Source of the DNA: Burkholderiales bacterium
Lineage (GTDB): Bacteria > Pseudomonadota > Gammaproteobacteria > Burkholderiales > JAEUOS01
Assembly: GCA_947473125.1 (NCBI GenBank)
Contig: CANJDH010000008.1
Coordinates: 1 to 64,000 of the forward strand
Length of the DNA: 64,000 nt
Direction of reading: 5' to 3'
Both the position numbers and the translations under genes were made by a program. Shown here one piece after another: positions 34,366-41,971 of the stretch. The notes under the pieces are model-generated. The model was not told the origin of the DNA and searched no databases. It worked only from the letters and a program-made list of their open reading frames with translations. Every line of letters begins with the position of its first letter. Positions within the stretch are counted from its first letter, which is position 1.

Positions 34366-34695
34366 CTATTTCATTTTTGAGTAGGCAGTCGGTGCCAGCA
34401 TCGAATTCTCGACCCGCGCCACGATCTGGCCGTCTTTTTCAGTCTCGGCGCGCGCCTTGTGCCAGGCCGGGTCGGAGGCAAACTTGTTCCACTTTTCTTC
34501 GCGCTCGGCCAGGCTTTTCCACTCGAGGATGTAGGTCAGCTTGTTGTTGCAGTTGTCGCCGATGTAGTCGGTAAAAAAGCCGACCTGGCGGATGCCGTGC
34601 TTTTTCCACATCTTGAGCGTGACGTTGGCAAAGCGTGCGTTGAGAGCGGCCAGGCGCCCCGGCACGGTATGGTAAATGCGCATTTCATAAATCAT
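34366..34695 (-). CDS. NIPSNAP family protein
   Basis: A small protein of 109 aa of the NIPSNAP (dimeric ferredoxin-like) family: MIYEMRIYHTVPGRLAALNARF at the start and KLTYILEWKSLAEREEKWNKFASDPAWHKARAETEKDG in the middle are typical. AAAGGA lies 10 bases before the ATG (complement of 34693-34695). The role of bacterial NIPSNAPs is not established; they are often encoded beside Bug receptors and other catabolic genes in Burkholderiales. It is divergent from the D-amino-acid dehydrogenase gene. Confidence 0.9.
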   Translation of the reverse strand: MIYEMRIYHTVPGRLAALNARFANVTLKMWKKHGIRQVGFFTDYIGDNCNNKLTYILEWKSLAEREEKWNKFASDPAWHKARAETEKDGQIVARVENSMLAPTAYSKMK

Positions 34696-34850
34696 GCTGA
34701 CGATTCCTTTGGTGGTGTGAGGGAGTACCGGAACAGGCGCACCGCTTTTTTCCGTCTGCTTGGCGTGCGGCGGCGGCTGCGTTCAAGTGTAGCGCAAGGC
34801 ATGGTGATTGCTTGACCCACAGCACCACCTCGCTCACACTGCACCCCATC

Positions 34851-36158
34851 ATGCGCATCGCGATTCTCGGCGCCGGCATTGCCGGCCTCACCACCGCCTG
34901 GTACCTCGCGCGCGACGGCCACGAGGTCGAGGTGATCGAGCGCAACCAGGGCGTGGCGCTTGAAACCAGCTTTGCCAACGGTGCGCAACTGTCGTATTCG
35001 TATGTGGCGCCGCTGGCCGGCCCGGGCGTCTTGCCCAAGGTGCCGCCGTGGCTGTTGCGGCGCGATTCGCCGCTGCGCTTTTACCCGGCGATTGATCCGC
35101 ACCAGTGGCGCTGGCTGCTCGAATTCGTCGGCGCCTGCAATCGCGCCACCAGCGACCTGACCACGCGGCGCCTGCTGACGCTGTCGTTTTACAGCCGCAC
35201 GCTGATGCACCAGTTCGTGGCCGACCAAGGAGAACGGGTCAACCGCGGGCTCAACGATGTGATCGACTTCGGTTACGCCAAGAACGGCAAGCTGGTGGTG
35301 TTTTCCGACCAGGCCGGCTTCGACGCTGCGCGGCGCCTGCTCGACTATCAACGCGCGCTCGGTTGCGAGCAGGATGCGCTGAGCCGCGCCCAGTGCATCG
35401 CCCTCGAGCCGGCGTTGGGCGACCCGGCCTCGGCCTTGCACAAGCGCCTGGTGGGCGGCATCCATACGCCCAGCGAAGAGGTGGGCGACTGCTATCGTTT
35501 TTGCCTTGGCCTGGAGGCGCGGCTGCGCGGCATGGGCGTGCGGTTTCGCTTTGGCACGGCAATCACGGCGCTGCACACCGCAGCCGGCCGCATCACGCGC
35601 ATCGACACCGATGCAGGCGACATTGCCAGCGACGCCTGCGTGCTCACGCTCGGCGCGCAAAGCCCGTTTCTGGTCCGGCCGCTCGGCCTGCGGCTGCCGA
35701 TCTACCCCTTGAAGGGTTACAGCCTGACGCTGCCGGCTGCGGCGCAGGCGCCGCGCATCAGCATCACCGATTTCAAACGCAAGGTGGTGTACGCGCCGCT
35801 GGAGAACCAGGGTGTGCAGCAGTTGCGCGTCGCCGGCATGGCCGACATCGCCGGTTACTCGCACGCCATCGACCCGGTGCGCCTCCGCCAACTGGTCAAG
35901 GAATCCAGGCAGGCATTCCCGGCCGCCACCGATTACACGCAAAGCACCGAGCTGATGCAGCCCTGGGCCGGGTTGCGCCCGGCGACGCCCAAGGGCACGC
36001 CGATCCTGGGAACCACACCCTATAACAACCTGCTCCTGAACTGCGGCCACGGCGCGCTCGGCTGGACCCTGGCGCTGGGCAGCGCACGCATCGTCGCCGA
36101 CCTGCTCAACGGCGCCAGGCCCGCGATTGCGCTCGATGGCTTCGCCGTCGACACCTGA
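34851..36158 (+). CDS. D-amino-acid dehydrogenase/FAD-dependent amine oxidase (DadA family)
   Basis: An FAD-dependent oxidoreductase of 435 aa. ATG 34851 (MRIAILGAGIAGLTTAWYLARDGHEVEVIER) starts right at the FAD dinucleotide-binding motif; the open frame extends 13 codons upstream to a TTG. DadA-type blocks follow: ETSFANGAQLSYSYVAPLAGPGVLPKVPPWLL, RFYPAIDPHQWRWLLEF and near the end AGLRPATPKGTPILGTTPYNNLLLNCGHGALGWTLALGSA. It would oxidatively deaminate D-amino acids to 2-oxo acids at the inner membrane. The true substrate may differ. The usual partner alanine racemase (dadX) is not adjacent. Confidence 0.92.
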   Translation: MRIAILGAGIAGLTTAWYLARDGHEVEVIERNQGVALETSFANGAQLSYSYVAPLAGPGVLPKVPPWLLRRDSPLRFYPAIDPHQWRWLLEFVGACNRATSDLTTRRLLTLSFYSRTLMHQFVADQGERVNRGLNDVIDFGYAKNGKLVVFSDQAGFDAARRLLDYQRALGCEQDALSRAQCIALEPALGDPASALHKRLVGGIHTPSEEVGDCYRFCLGLEARLRGMGVRFRFGTAITALHTAAGRITRIDTDAGDIASDACVLTLGAQSPFLVRPLGLRLPIYPLKGYSLTLPAAAQAPRISITDFKRKVVYAPLENQGVQQLRVAGMADIAGYSHAIDPVRLRQLVKESRQAFPAATDYTQSTELMQPWAGLRPATPKGTPILGTTPYNNLLLNCGHGALGWTLALGSARIVADLLNGARPAIALDGFAVDT

Positions 36159-36194
36159 CCAGCCGCTTCGGAAGCCTCACTGAAACCCGCCCTG

Positions 36195-36218
36195 AAACCG
36201 TTGGTGGGAGCGGCTTCC
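36195..36218 (+). repeat. REP-like intergenic repeat (copy B)
   Basis: AAACCGTTGGTGGGAGCG followed by GCTTCC. Upstream CGGAAGCC (36169-36176) pairs with GGCTTCCG (36212-36219), so the element can fold into a hairpin just after the DadA-like gene. Confidence 0.65.
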
Positions 36219-36308
36219 GGCGATGGCCAGCGGGGTTATCGCGTGGCTCCCTGCCTCACTGACTGCAACGAAATATAATGCTCCACACCTTTTACTGAGC
36301 TATTGACC

Positions 36309-36686
36309 ATGTCTTTTCGCGGCCTCAATGTTCTTGGCGCACCCCTCAAGGATTGCAGCCATGACCCGCTCACCGGTTTCACCCGCAGCGGCTGCTGCGA
36401 GACCGGCCCGCAAGACGCCGGCTCGCATACGGTGTGCACCATCATGACCACCGAGTTCCTCGCGTTCAGCAAGTCGCGCGGCAATGATTTGTCGACGCCG
36501 GCACCGCAGTGGGGTTTTGCCGGCCTGAAGGCCGGGGATCGCTGGTGTCTGTGTGCGAGCCGCTGGCTCGAGGCCTATGCCGAAGGTTGCGCACCGATGG
36601 TGGCGCTCGACGCGACCCACGAAAAGGCACTCGACATCATCCCGCTGGCGGCCCTGCAGGAACGCGCCCAGACGGTCGAGTCCTGA
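36309..36686 (+). CDS. DUF2237 family protein
   Basis: A protein of 125 aa; I chose ATG 36309. The whole length fits DUF2237: NVLGAPLKDCSHDPLTGFTRSGCCETGPQDAGSHTVCTIMTTEFLAFSKSRGNDLSTP, then FAGLKAGDRWCLCASRWLEAYAEGCAPMVALDATHEKAL. Six or more conserved cysteines and several His/Asp suggest a metal-binding fold, but the role of the family is unknown. It stands alone between the DadA-like gene and the converging glyoxalase-II-like gene. Confidence 0.92.
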   Translation: MSFRGLNVLGAPLKDCSHDPLTGFTRSGCCETGPQDAGSHTVCTIMTTEFLAFSKSRGNDLSTPAPQWGFAGLKAGDRWCLCASRWLEAYAEGCAPMVALDATHEKALDIIPLAALQERAQTVES

Positions 36687-36772
36687 TCAGCCGCGATGGA
36701 TGGGCTGCAGCGCCCAGCGCTGCGCCCACCATGCCGGCCCGCTGTTTCCGGCCGCGGTGCTAACCGCGGCGC

Positions 36773-37564
36773 TCACCAACTGTTGCGCAACTCGCGCAAT
36801 TTCAAAAACACGGTTTTGGCGTCCGGATTGGCCGGCAGGTCGGGAAACGACTCGCGCAGCCTGGCAATTACGCTCGGGTTGCTGAGACGAAAGAAGGTAT
36901 TGAAGGTGCGCTCGGCCGCCATGGTGGTGACGTGCGCCTTGGTCAGGTCCTGCCCGGCGAGCTTGTCGAGCATCGCCTGGGCGACGCCATTATCCGGCTC
37001 GCGGTTGAGGGTGAAGCGCAGGTTGTTCTCGATGTAGTCGTGGCCCGGATAGATCAGCGTGTTCTCGGGCAGCTTGTCGAGCTGCTCCGCAAACGTCTTG
37101 AACATTTCGGGCGCGCTGCCGCCGTTGTGGCAATTGCCGGCCCCGGCATTGAACATGGTGTCGCCGGAAAACAGCGCCGGCTGCTCGGTGTGCGAGCGCA
37201 GGCAGATGTGGCACATGGTGTGGCCCGGAGTATCCATGGCTTCGAGCTCGACCGTCTTGCCGACCTTGATGATGTCGCCGGCGGAGAGCCCGCGCGACAC
37301 GTTGGCGATCTTGTCCTTGGCGTTTTTGTGGGCCAGAATCTTCGCCCCCGTGGCCTTGACCACGGCCTCGTTGCCGCCGGTGTGGTCGTTGTGCTCGTGG
37401 GTGTTCAATACCTGCGTGATGTCCCAGCCTTCATCCTTGGCCGCCTTGAGGCACTTGTCGCTGTCGAGCGGGTCGATCGCCAGCGCCTCACCGGACTCTT
37501 TGCAGGCGATCAGGTAATTGAAATTGCGGTAGTTATTGCCGGTCCAGATTTGCTTGACGATCAC
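36773..37564 (-). CDS. Hydroxyacylglutathione hydrolase-like MBL-fold protein (glyoxalase II family)
   Basis: A protein of 263 aa starting at the GTG complement of 37562-37564 (MIVKQIWTGNNYRNFNYLI). It has the glyoxalase II metal motif VLNTHEHNDHTGGNEAV (T-H-x-H-x-D-H), DTPGHTMCHICL (His), ALFSGDTMFNAGAGNCHNG (bridging Asp and the F.aGcGr region, here GAGNC) and IYPGHDYIENNLRFTL (final His). The C-terminal helical domain (RTFNTFFRLSNPSVIARLRE) resembles the glutathione-binding domain. It would hydrolyse S-D-lactoylglutathione or a related thioester. Confidence 0.9.
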   Translation of the reverse strand: MIVKQIWTGNNYRNFNYLIACKESGEALAIDPLDSDKCLKAAKDEGWDITQVLNTHEHNDHTGGNEAVVKATGAKILAHKNAKDKIANVSRGLSAGDIIKVGKTVELEAMDTPGHTMCHICLRSHTEQPALFSGDTMFNAGAGNCHNGGSAPEMFKTFAEQLDKLPENTLIYPGHDYIENNLRFTLNREPDNGVAQAMLDKLAGQDLTKAHVTTMAAERTFNTFFRLSNPSVIARLRESFPDLPANPDAKTVFLKLRELRNSW

Positions 37565-37652
37565 GATGGCCTCGATGCGGTGGTGGTGTAAAAACCTGCT
37601 TTGTGATTGTAGAGTATTGCCGCGCCCCTGCAATGCACCAGGGATGGGCCGG

Positions 37653-37670
37653 AAACCGTTGGTGGGAGCG
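37653..37670 (+). repeat. REP-like intergenic repeat (copy C)
   Basis: AAACCGTTGGTGGGAGCG, identical over 18 bases to the start of the copy at 36195. It lies between the glyoxalase-II-like gene and the VOC gene. Confidence 0.65.
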
Positions 37671-37693
37671 ACTCGCAGCCGTGCAGCCTCGCG

Positions 37694-38116
37694 CTAGGCA
37701 GTCTGCACGATCTCGATGCTGACGCCGTCGGGCGCGGCCACATAGCACAGCAGCAGGCCCGGCTTGAACTCCCACGGCTCCACCGCCATGCGCACGCCCT
37801 TTTGCTTGAGCTGGTCGCAAAACGCAAGCAGATCACCCCGATAGGTAAACCCGAAGTGATCGATGCCCCACTCCTCGTGGCTGGAATAGGCGTTGAAGTG
37901 CTGCATGGGTTTGGTCTCGGCCGGCTGCTCGCCGGTCCGCTGGCCGCGAATCAGGAGCGTCAGGCCATTCACCTTCACATCGATCTGCGGCGCGCCGCGC
38001 AGGTTGTCTTGCGCGGCGGTGATCTCGCCGTCGAAGATGTCGCAATACCACTTGGCTGCGGCGTGGGCGTCGCGGCTGATCAGGTGGATGTGGTCGATGG
38101 CCAGCAGTTCATTCAT
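37694..38116 (-). CDS. VOC (glyoxalase/dioxygenase superfamily) protein
   Basis: A protein of 140 aa; start at the ATG complement of 38114-38116 (MNELLAIDHIHLISRDAHAAAKWY) with AGGAG 9 bases upstream. The beta-alpha-beta-beta-beta pattern of the vicinal oxygen chelate fold is clear, with likely metal ligands in AIDHIHLI (His), GIDHFGFTY (His) and GVSIEIVQT (Glu). The mid part has an NAYSSHEEWGIDHF insertion. Being next to a glyoxalase-II-like gene raises a lactoylglutathione-lyase-like role, but this is only context. Confidence 0.9.
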   Translation of the reverse strand: MNELLAIDHIHLISRDAHAAAKWYCDIFDGEITAAQDNLRGAPQIDVKVNGLTLLIRGQRTGEQPAETKPMQHFNAYSSHEEWGIDHFGFTYRGDLLAFCDQLKQKGVRMAVEPWEFKPGLLLCYVAAPDGVSIEIVQTA

Positions 38117-38235
38117 GTGATTCTCCTGGCCCTCAGTTGGGCACGAAAAAGTAGTCAAAATCCGCCCTTGTCACATTCGCACCCCAAGTACGTGTCCAAA
38201 GCGGCTGGCCGAAGGCCTGCTCGCCTGAGGAGAGA

Positions 38236-38688
38236 TCAGGCGCCATTGTGCCGTGCCACCACGGCAACGCCAAGAGCGAGCAGCAAACAAAGAGGTGAAA
38301 AGACAAAAGTATCGAGCGTGGCAAATCTGCTATCGCGCACAGGCTTGAAGAACCCGACATATTTGAAGTCCCCTACCGCTCGCGCCAGCAAGCCGGCGGC
38401 GAGCGCATAGCAAAGCCAGGAAAGCACGTCCTCAGGCACGCCCGCGTCCACCATGCGAGCGGTGGCAGCAACGAGGACAGCGAACAGGAGCAGGACGATG
38501 CCGACCGCGACTGTGGCTGCGCGCGACGGAACGAACAAGGGCTTGCCTTGCACGCTGGGTACCGCTCCGGACATGCCGAACCAGGGCAGAAACGCCATGG
38601 TGAAGTGCCAGAGCGCGAGCGCGACGAACACAGATGAGATGACCAACGCGACGGGGTTGTTCATGGCGTCCGACGTGCTAATTGACAT
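38236..38688 (-). CDS. DUF3995-type small membrane protein
   Basis: A hydrophobic protein of 150 aa with four apparent transmembrane helices (about 11-33, 58-80, 87-107 and 123-145). The pattern fits DUF3995: an N-terminal HFTMAFLPWFG.. segment, VPSVQGKPLFVPSRAATVAVGIVLLL and GDFKYVGFFKP...SRFATLDTFVFSPLCLLLA. The function is unknown. It lies 28 bp beyond the stop of the HTH gene on the same strand. Confidence 0.82.
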   Translation of the reverse strand: MSISTSDAMNNPVALVISSVFVALALWHFTMAFLPWFGMSGAVPSVQGKPLFVPSRAATVAVGIVLLLFAVLVAATARMVDAGVPEDVLSWLCYALAAGLLARAVGDFKYVGFFKPVRDSRFATLDTFVFSPLCLLLALGVAVVARHNGA

Positions 38689-38716
38689 GAATCCTCCAGC
38701 GCGGGCGATGTTCAGT

Positions 38717-39076
38717 TCATGCGCTCGCGAGAATCTTGAAATCTGTCGCTTTCACCACCGGTGTCTTGGAGAGTGTTCCCGCGTTTTTGCGCAACTCGAC
38801 GAAACCGTAGCGCGCCATCGTCGAAAGGGTGCGGGAAAGATTGCTCGGATGTTTACCAGTGATTGCCGCCAAGTCCGCTATCGATTCGGGTTTGGCGTCG
38901 CAGATGACTTTGAGCAATGCGCGATTGTCCTCACTCAGCACTTCCGCAAGCGAGCGCAGCGAGGTGAACCAGATTTTGGGTTCGCCCGGCTTGGGGTGAT
39001 ATTTCCCGCTGGCGATGGCGAGCATTCGCGCACGGATTTTCTCTTGCGGCAAGATGCCGATGGTGATGGGTTTCAT
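38717..39076 (-). CDS. Winged-helix DNA-binding protein, probable antitoxin or regulator
   Basis: A protein of 119 aa with a MarR/HVO_A0114-like winged helix: SLRSLAEVLSEDNRALLKVICDAKPESIADLAAITGKHPSNLSRTLSTMARYGFVELRKN. The N-terminal part (MKPITIGILPQEKIRARMLAIASG) is seen in putative DNA-binding proteins encoded downstream of DUF6516 genes. Its start is 3 bp after the DUF6516 stop, so the two are translationally linked. The pair looks like a toxin-antitoxin or autoregulated two-gene unit. Confidence 0.82.
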   Translation of the reverse strand: MKPITIGILPQEKIRARMLAIASGKYHPKPGEPKIWFTSLRSLAEVLSEDNRALLKVICDAKPESIADLAAITGKHPSNLSRTLSTMARYGFVELRKNAGTLSKTPVVKATDFKILASA

Positions 39077-39079
39077 GGT

Positions 39080-39442
39080 TTATCTCCTTTTTGCATCTTC
39101 CAGAACCTTGTCTGCTTCCAGGAAAAAATCGCTCAACAATTGATGGGCGTCGGTAAATTCGTAAGGCACGCCCCTGTCACTTGCGTGCCGGTGACGATGA
39201 TCATAGGTAAACCGTTGTCCCGCAAACTTGAACTTTTTCGGCGGCTTGACGCCATGTGCGTTGTCGTATCCCAGAATGCGTTTGCCCGACGGGTTATGCA
39301 AGGTCAGCGAGTAGCGCACACCGTGCGGAATGTCTGCCGAAGGATCAACCGCATGCGCTTCAATCTTGATCCAATAGCCATGCTCCTGATCAAGAATGCT
39401 GCCGTTAAGCTCCAGCAGCGTGTCGATTCCGGGAGAACGCAT
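39080..39442 (-). CDS. DUF6516-like protein, putative toxin partner
   Basis: A protein of 120 aa with LLELNGSILDQEHGYWIKIEAHAV, RYSLTLHNPSGKRILGYDNAHG and a conserved histidine cluster FTYDHRHRHASDRGVPYEFTDAHQLLSDFF. This layout, with a DH.H and F.d...ll..F tail, fits DUF6516, a family I associate with a following HTH gene; the toxin role is unproved. Upstream on the minus strand is a short AT-rich region with the palindrome ATCAATTGAT (39456-39465), a possible operator. Confidence 0.72.
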   Translation of the reverse strand: MRSPGIDTLLELNGSILDQEHGYWIKIEAHAVDPSADIPHGVRYSLTLHNPSGKRILGYDNAHGVKPPKKFKFAGQRFTYDHRHRHASDRGVPYEFTDAHQLLSDFFLEADKVLEDAKRR

Positions 39443-39455
39443 GGTCTATCATATC

Positions 39456-39465
39456 ATCAATTGAT
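39456..39465. promoter_or_regulatory. AT-rich palindrome ATCAATTGAT upstream of the DUF6516 gene
   Basis: A perfect 10-bp palindrome 14 bases from the start codon, within an AT-rich island (about 39445-39475) in otherwise GC-rich DNA. A minus-strand TATGAT (complement of 39448-39453) could be a -10 box, which would give a very short leader. A likely control site for the two-gene unit. Confidence 0.4.
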
Positions 39466-39548
39466 ATATTTATGATGCGCATTGGCAAGCACCTCAACTT
39501 CGCTCCCCAGACGTGCCAAAAACGCAAAGTTGAACAGACGCTGCCCGC

Positions 39549-39625
39549 AAACCTTTGGTGGAAACCATCCTTAGGGACAATGCCATCTAAACCTTTGATG
39601 GGAGCGCTTCCTAGCACTGCCATCT
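39549..39625 (+). repeat. Tandem pair of REP-like repeats (copies D and E)
   Basis: Two imperfect direct copies with a 40-bp period: 39549-39588 begins AAACCTTTGGTGG and ends TGCCATCT; 39589-39625 begins AAACCTTTGATGGGAGCG, then CTTCC, and also ends TGCCATCT. The second runs up to the stop of the DMT permease gene. Related single copies occur at 22091, 36195 and 37653. Confidence 0.75.
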
Positions 39626-40478
39626 ATGCAGATTGCTTCTTCCACATCACCAGCGCAATGCCGCCCAAAATCGCCACCGACGAGAGCGTCAGGCGCAGCG
39701 TGATCGATTCGCCAAGAAAGATCACGCCGCCCAGCGCAGCGATGGCCGGCACGCTCAATTGCACCGTCGCCGCGCTGGTGGCTTTAAGGCCGCGCATTGC
39801 CGTGTACCAGACGGAGTAGCCGATGCCCGATGCCAGCGCGCCCGAGGCGAGTGCGTAGAGCATACCTGCGGTGTCTAGCGCCGCCCAAGGCCAGGCTGCC
39901 GCGCTGAGGACGAGTGTCATGGGTATCGTGCGCAGGAAGTTGCCGGCTGTGGCGCAGGTGGGGTCGCCCGCTCCTTTGCCGCGCAGTGAGTAGATGCCCC
40001 ACGCCACGCCCGCGCTGAGCATGAGGGCGGAGCCGATAAGGGGCGGCGCAAAGGTGCCGGGCGTGAGCAGGCCGATCAGGCCGCCGAGGGCGCAGGCGAG
40101 GCCCAGCCATTGCTGTGGCGAGAAGCGCTCACCACTCCACAGCCCGTAGCCGATCATGCTGGTTTGCACTGCGCCGAACAGGAGCAAGGCCCCGGTGCCG
40201 GCATCGAGGCTAACGTAGGCATACGAGAAGGCTACCGCGTAAGCGAACAGTGCCAGCGCGGAGCGCCAGCTGCCGAGCGGCTGGTTGTGTTCGCTGCGCA
40301 GGCGCACTATCGCGTACAGCGTGAGTGCACCGGCAATCAGGCGGATCGACGTGAAGCTGGCGGCGTCGATGCTGGTGTGTTTGAGCGCAAGGCGGCACAG
40401 CAGCGAGTTGGAGGCGAACGCCACCAGCGTGAGCAGCGTGAGCGCGAAGACGCGCAGGGGCGACATGGATGAAAGCAT
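39624..40478 (-). CDS. EamA/DMT-family permease
   Basis: An inner-membrane protein of 284 aa with ten predicted helices in two EamA repeats (drug/metabolite transporter superfamily). First repeat: LTLLTLVAFASNSLLCRLALKHTSIDAASFTSIRLIAGALTL; second: PLIGSALMLSAGVAWGIYSLRGKG and ATVQLSVPAIAALGGVIFLGESITLRLTLSS. I chose the ATG complement of 40476-40478 (MLSSMSPLRVF); the frame is open further upstream, and a second ATG at 40466 is possible. The substrate is unknown. Confidence 0.88.
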   Translation of the reverse strand: MLSSMSPLRVFALTLLTLVAFASNSLLCRLALKHTSIDAASFTSIRLIAGALTLYAIVRLRSEHNQPLGSWRSALALFAYAVAFSYAYVSLDAGTGALLLFGAVQTSMIGYGLWSGERFSPQQWLGLACALGGLIGLLTPGTFAPPLIGSALMLSAGVAWGIYSLRGKGAGDPTCATAGNFLRTIPMTLVLSAAAWPWAALDTAGMLYALASGALASGIGYSVWYTAMRGLKATSAATVQLSVPAIAALGGVIFLGESITLRLTLSSVAILGGIALVMWKKQSA

Positions 40479-40805
40479 CGGATTGACGAGCCTTGCATCG
40501 TAGCCGATGCAAGCGCAACCATCAGGCGTGTTGCCCGCCTTGTACCGCGTGCGCTTCTTCAAGCAGCCAGGTGCGAAACGCAGTTACCGTGGGCGTGCCA
40601 TGGCCGGGTAGCTCAGCACCACGCCGACGCCAATCAGCGCTTAGCTTTTCTTTGGGCCAGGCTCACATTGAATGACTTGTTGCAATGCGGCAATTATGCC
40701 CCAATATGGTGAGAATGAAGCAGTAAAACGTGTTTATATATCAACGATATTAGTATAAACATACTAAAAGTGCAATGCACCATTTTTACTCAGAAAGGGC
40801 TCACC
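40479..40805. other. 327-bp region without a supported gene
   Basis: The left part is the 5' flank of the permease gene; a short open frame at 40493-40675 has no support. From about 40676 the composition becomes AT-rich, as expected for the promoter region of the small rightward gene. Inverted repeats at 40732-40766 are described separately. No tRNA or clear terminator was seen. Confidence 0.6.
40732..40766. promoter_or_regulatory. Two interlocking inverted repeats upstream of the DUF3563-like gene
   Basis: GTTTATA (40732-40738) pairs with TATAAAC (40754-40760), and TAGTAT (40751-40756) pairs with ATACTA (40761-40766) across AAAC. They share the TAT at 40754-40756. The site is AT-rich and ends 40 bases before the ATG, so it probably holds the promoter and an operator. 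Confidence 0.5.
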
Positions 40806-41117
40806 ATGCAAGCCATCCATCACGCCTCCCCGATCATTTCCCTGCGCAAACTGGCGCCCGGATCGTGGCTCGCCGCATCCGGCCTGAACGAAGGCGAACT
40901 GGCTCTCGCCAAGATTCACCGGCGCAGTGCCGAGCGCCTGGTTGAAGTTTTTTTCAAGCTGCAAACCTTGCCTGCGCGCATCCGCGCGGGTGTGAAGTCA
41001 TTGCTGCGCAGCCCGATCAACCGGGAGTACGAGCAGTATCTGGCGGGTTCAGCCGATCGCTTCGACCTGGAACGCCGCATGCAGCAATGGGAGCGCCGCC
41101 CGAAATCGCTGCTTTGA
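40806..41117 (+). CDS. Small DUF3563-like protein
   Basis: A protein of 103 aa starting at ATG 40806 (MQAIHHASPIISLRKLAPGSW). The C-terminal part EYEQYLAGSADRFDLERRMQQWERR matches the short DUF3563 motif (YLA.s.D..DLE.RMr..er) common in Burkholderiales. The N-terminal 60 residues are basic and have no recognised domain. It has no signal peptide or membrane segment. It stands alone, convergent with gltL, behind an AT-rich control region with inverted repeats. Confidence 0.75.
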   Translation: MQAIHHASPIISLRKLAPGSWLAASGLNEGELALAKIHRRSAERLVEVFFKLQTLPARIRAGVKSLLRSPINREYEQYLAGSADRFDLERRMQQWERRPKSLL

Positions 41118-41133
41118 TGTAAGGCCTGATGCC

Positions 41134-41868
41134 TTAGTGCGCGAGGATTTTCGACAGAAAATTCTTGGCCCGGTCCGAACGCGCATCGGGGTTGCCGAAG
41201 AACTCTTCTTTCGCGCAATCCTCGACGATCTTGCCCTGGTCCATGAAGATGACGCGGTTCGAGACCTTGCGCGCAAAGCCCATTTCGTGGGTCACGCACA
41301 TCATGGTCATGCCCTCCTGTGCGAGCTGCACCATGACGTCGAGCACCTCGCCGACCATTTCCGGGTCGAGCGCCGAGGTCGGCTCGTCGAACAGCATGCA
41401 GATCGGGTCCATCGAGAGGCCGCGTGCGATTGCCACACGCTGCTGCTGGCCGCCGGAGAGCTGGCCGGGGAACTTGTCTTTCTGGGCGATCAGGCCGACG
41501 CGGTCGAGGTATTTGAGGCCCTTTTCGTTCGCCTCGGCCTGGCTCCGGCCCAGCACCTTGATCTGGGCAATGGTCAGGTTTTCGGTCACCGTCATGTGCG
41601 GGAACAGTTCAAAGTTCTGGAACACCATGCCGACCCGCGAGCGCAGCTTGGGCAGATCGGTTTTCGGGTCGCCCACCGAAATGTTGTCGAGGAAGATCTC
41701 GCCTTTTTGAAACGGCTCAAGCCCGTTGACCGCCTTGATCAAGGTGGATTTGCCCGAGCCCGACGGGCCGCAAACCACGACCACGTCGCCCTTTTTGACC
41801 GAGGTGGTGCAATCGGTCAATACCTGGAAGCTGCCGTACCACTTGCTGACGTTTTTGATTTCAATCAT
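41134..41868 (-). CDS. gltL: Glutamate/aspartate ABC transporter ATP-binding protein
   Basis: A polar amino-acid importer ATPase of 244 aa, starting at the ATG complement of 41866-41868 ([20 protein letters not shown]). Motifs: Walker [12 protein letters not shown]-loop [14 protein letters not shown], signature [15 protein letters not shown], Walker [17 protein letters not shown] and H-loop VTHEMGFA. The [11 protein letters not shown] segment is typical of the GltL/GlnQ group. It is the last gene of gltIJKL. The frame is open far upstream, but homology begins at this ATG. Confidence 0.95.
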   Translation of the reverse strand: MIEIKNVSKWYGSFQVLTDCTTSVKKGDVVVVCGPSGSGKSTLIKAVNGLEPFQKGEIFLDNISVGDPKTDLPKLRSRVGMVFQNFELFPHMTVTENLTIAQIKVLGRSQAEANEKGLKYLDRVGLIAQKDKFPGQLSGGQQQRVAIARGLSMDPICMLFDEPTSALDPEMVGEVLDVMVQLAQEGMTMMCVTHEMGFARKVSNRVIFMDQGKIVEDCAKEEFFGNPDARSDRAKNFLSKILAH

Positions 41869-41971
41869 TCTGGCGCCCTTTGAATAAATTGTCTGTTCGT
41901 TTTTGATCAGTCGGGGACAGCGCTTTCGGGAGCCGCAAATCGGCACGCCACAAGGTCTGTCCCGCAATCGT

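Noticed and set aside
33217-36710. TGGATGGGCTGCAG occurs at 33217-33230 and 36697-36710, both just after gene ends
   Set aside because: Only two copies, 14 bases and GC-rich; too little to define a repeat family without a genome-wide count.
40493-40675. 60-codon open frame in the gap upstream of the DMT permease
   Set aside because: No recognisable sequence, no ribosome-binding site, and it overlaps the probable permease leader.
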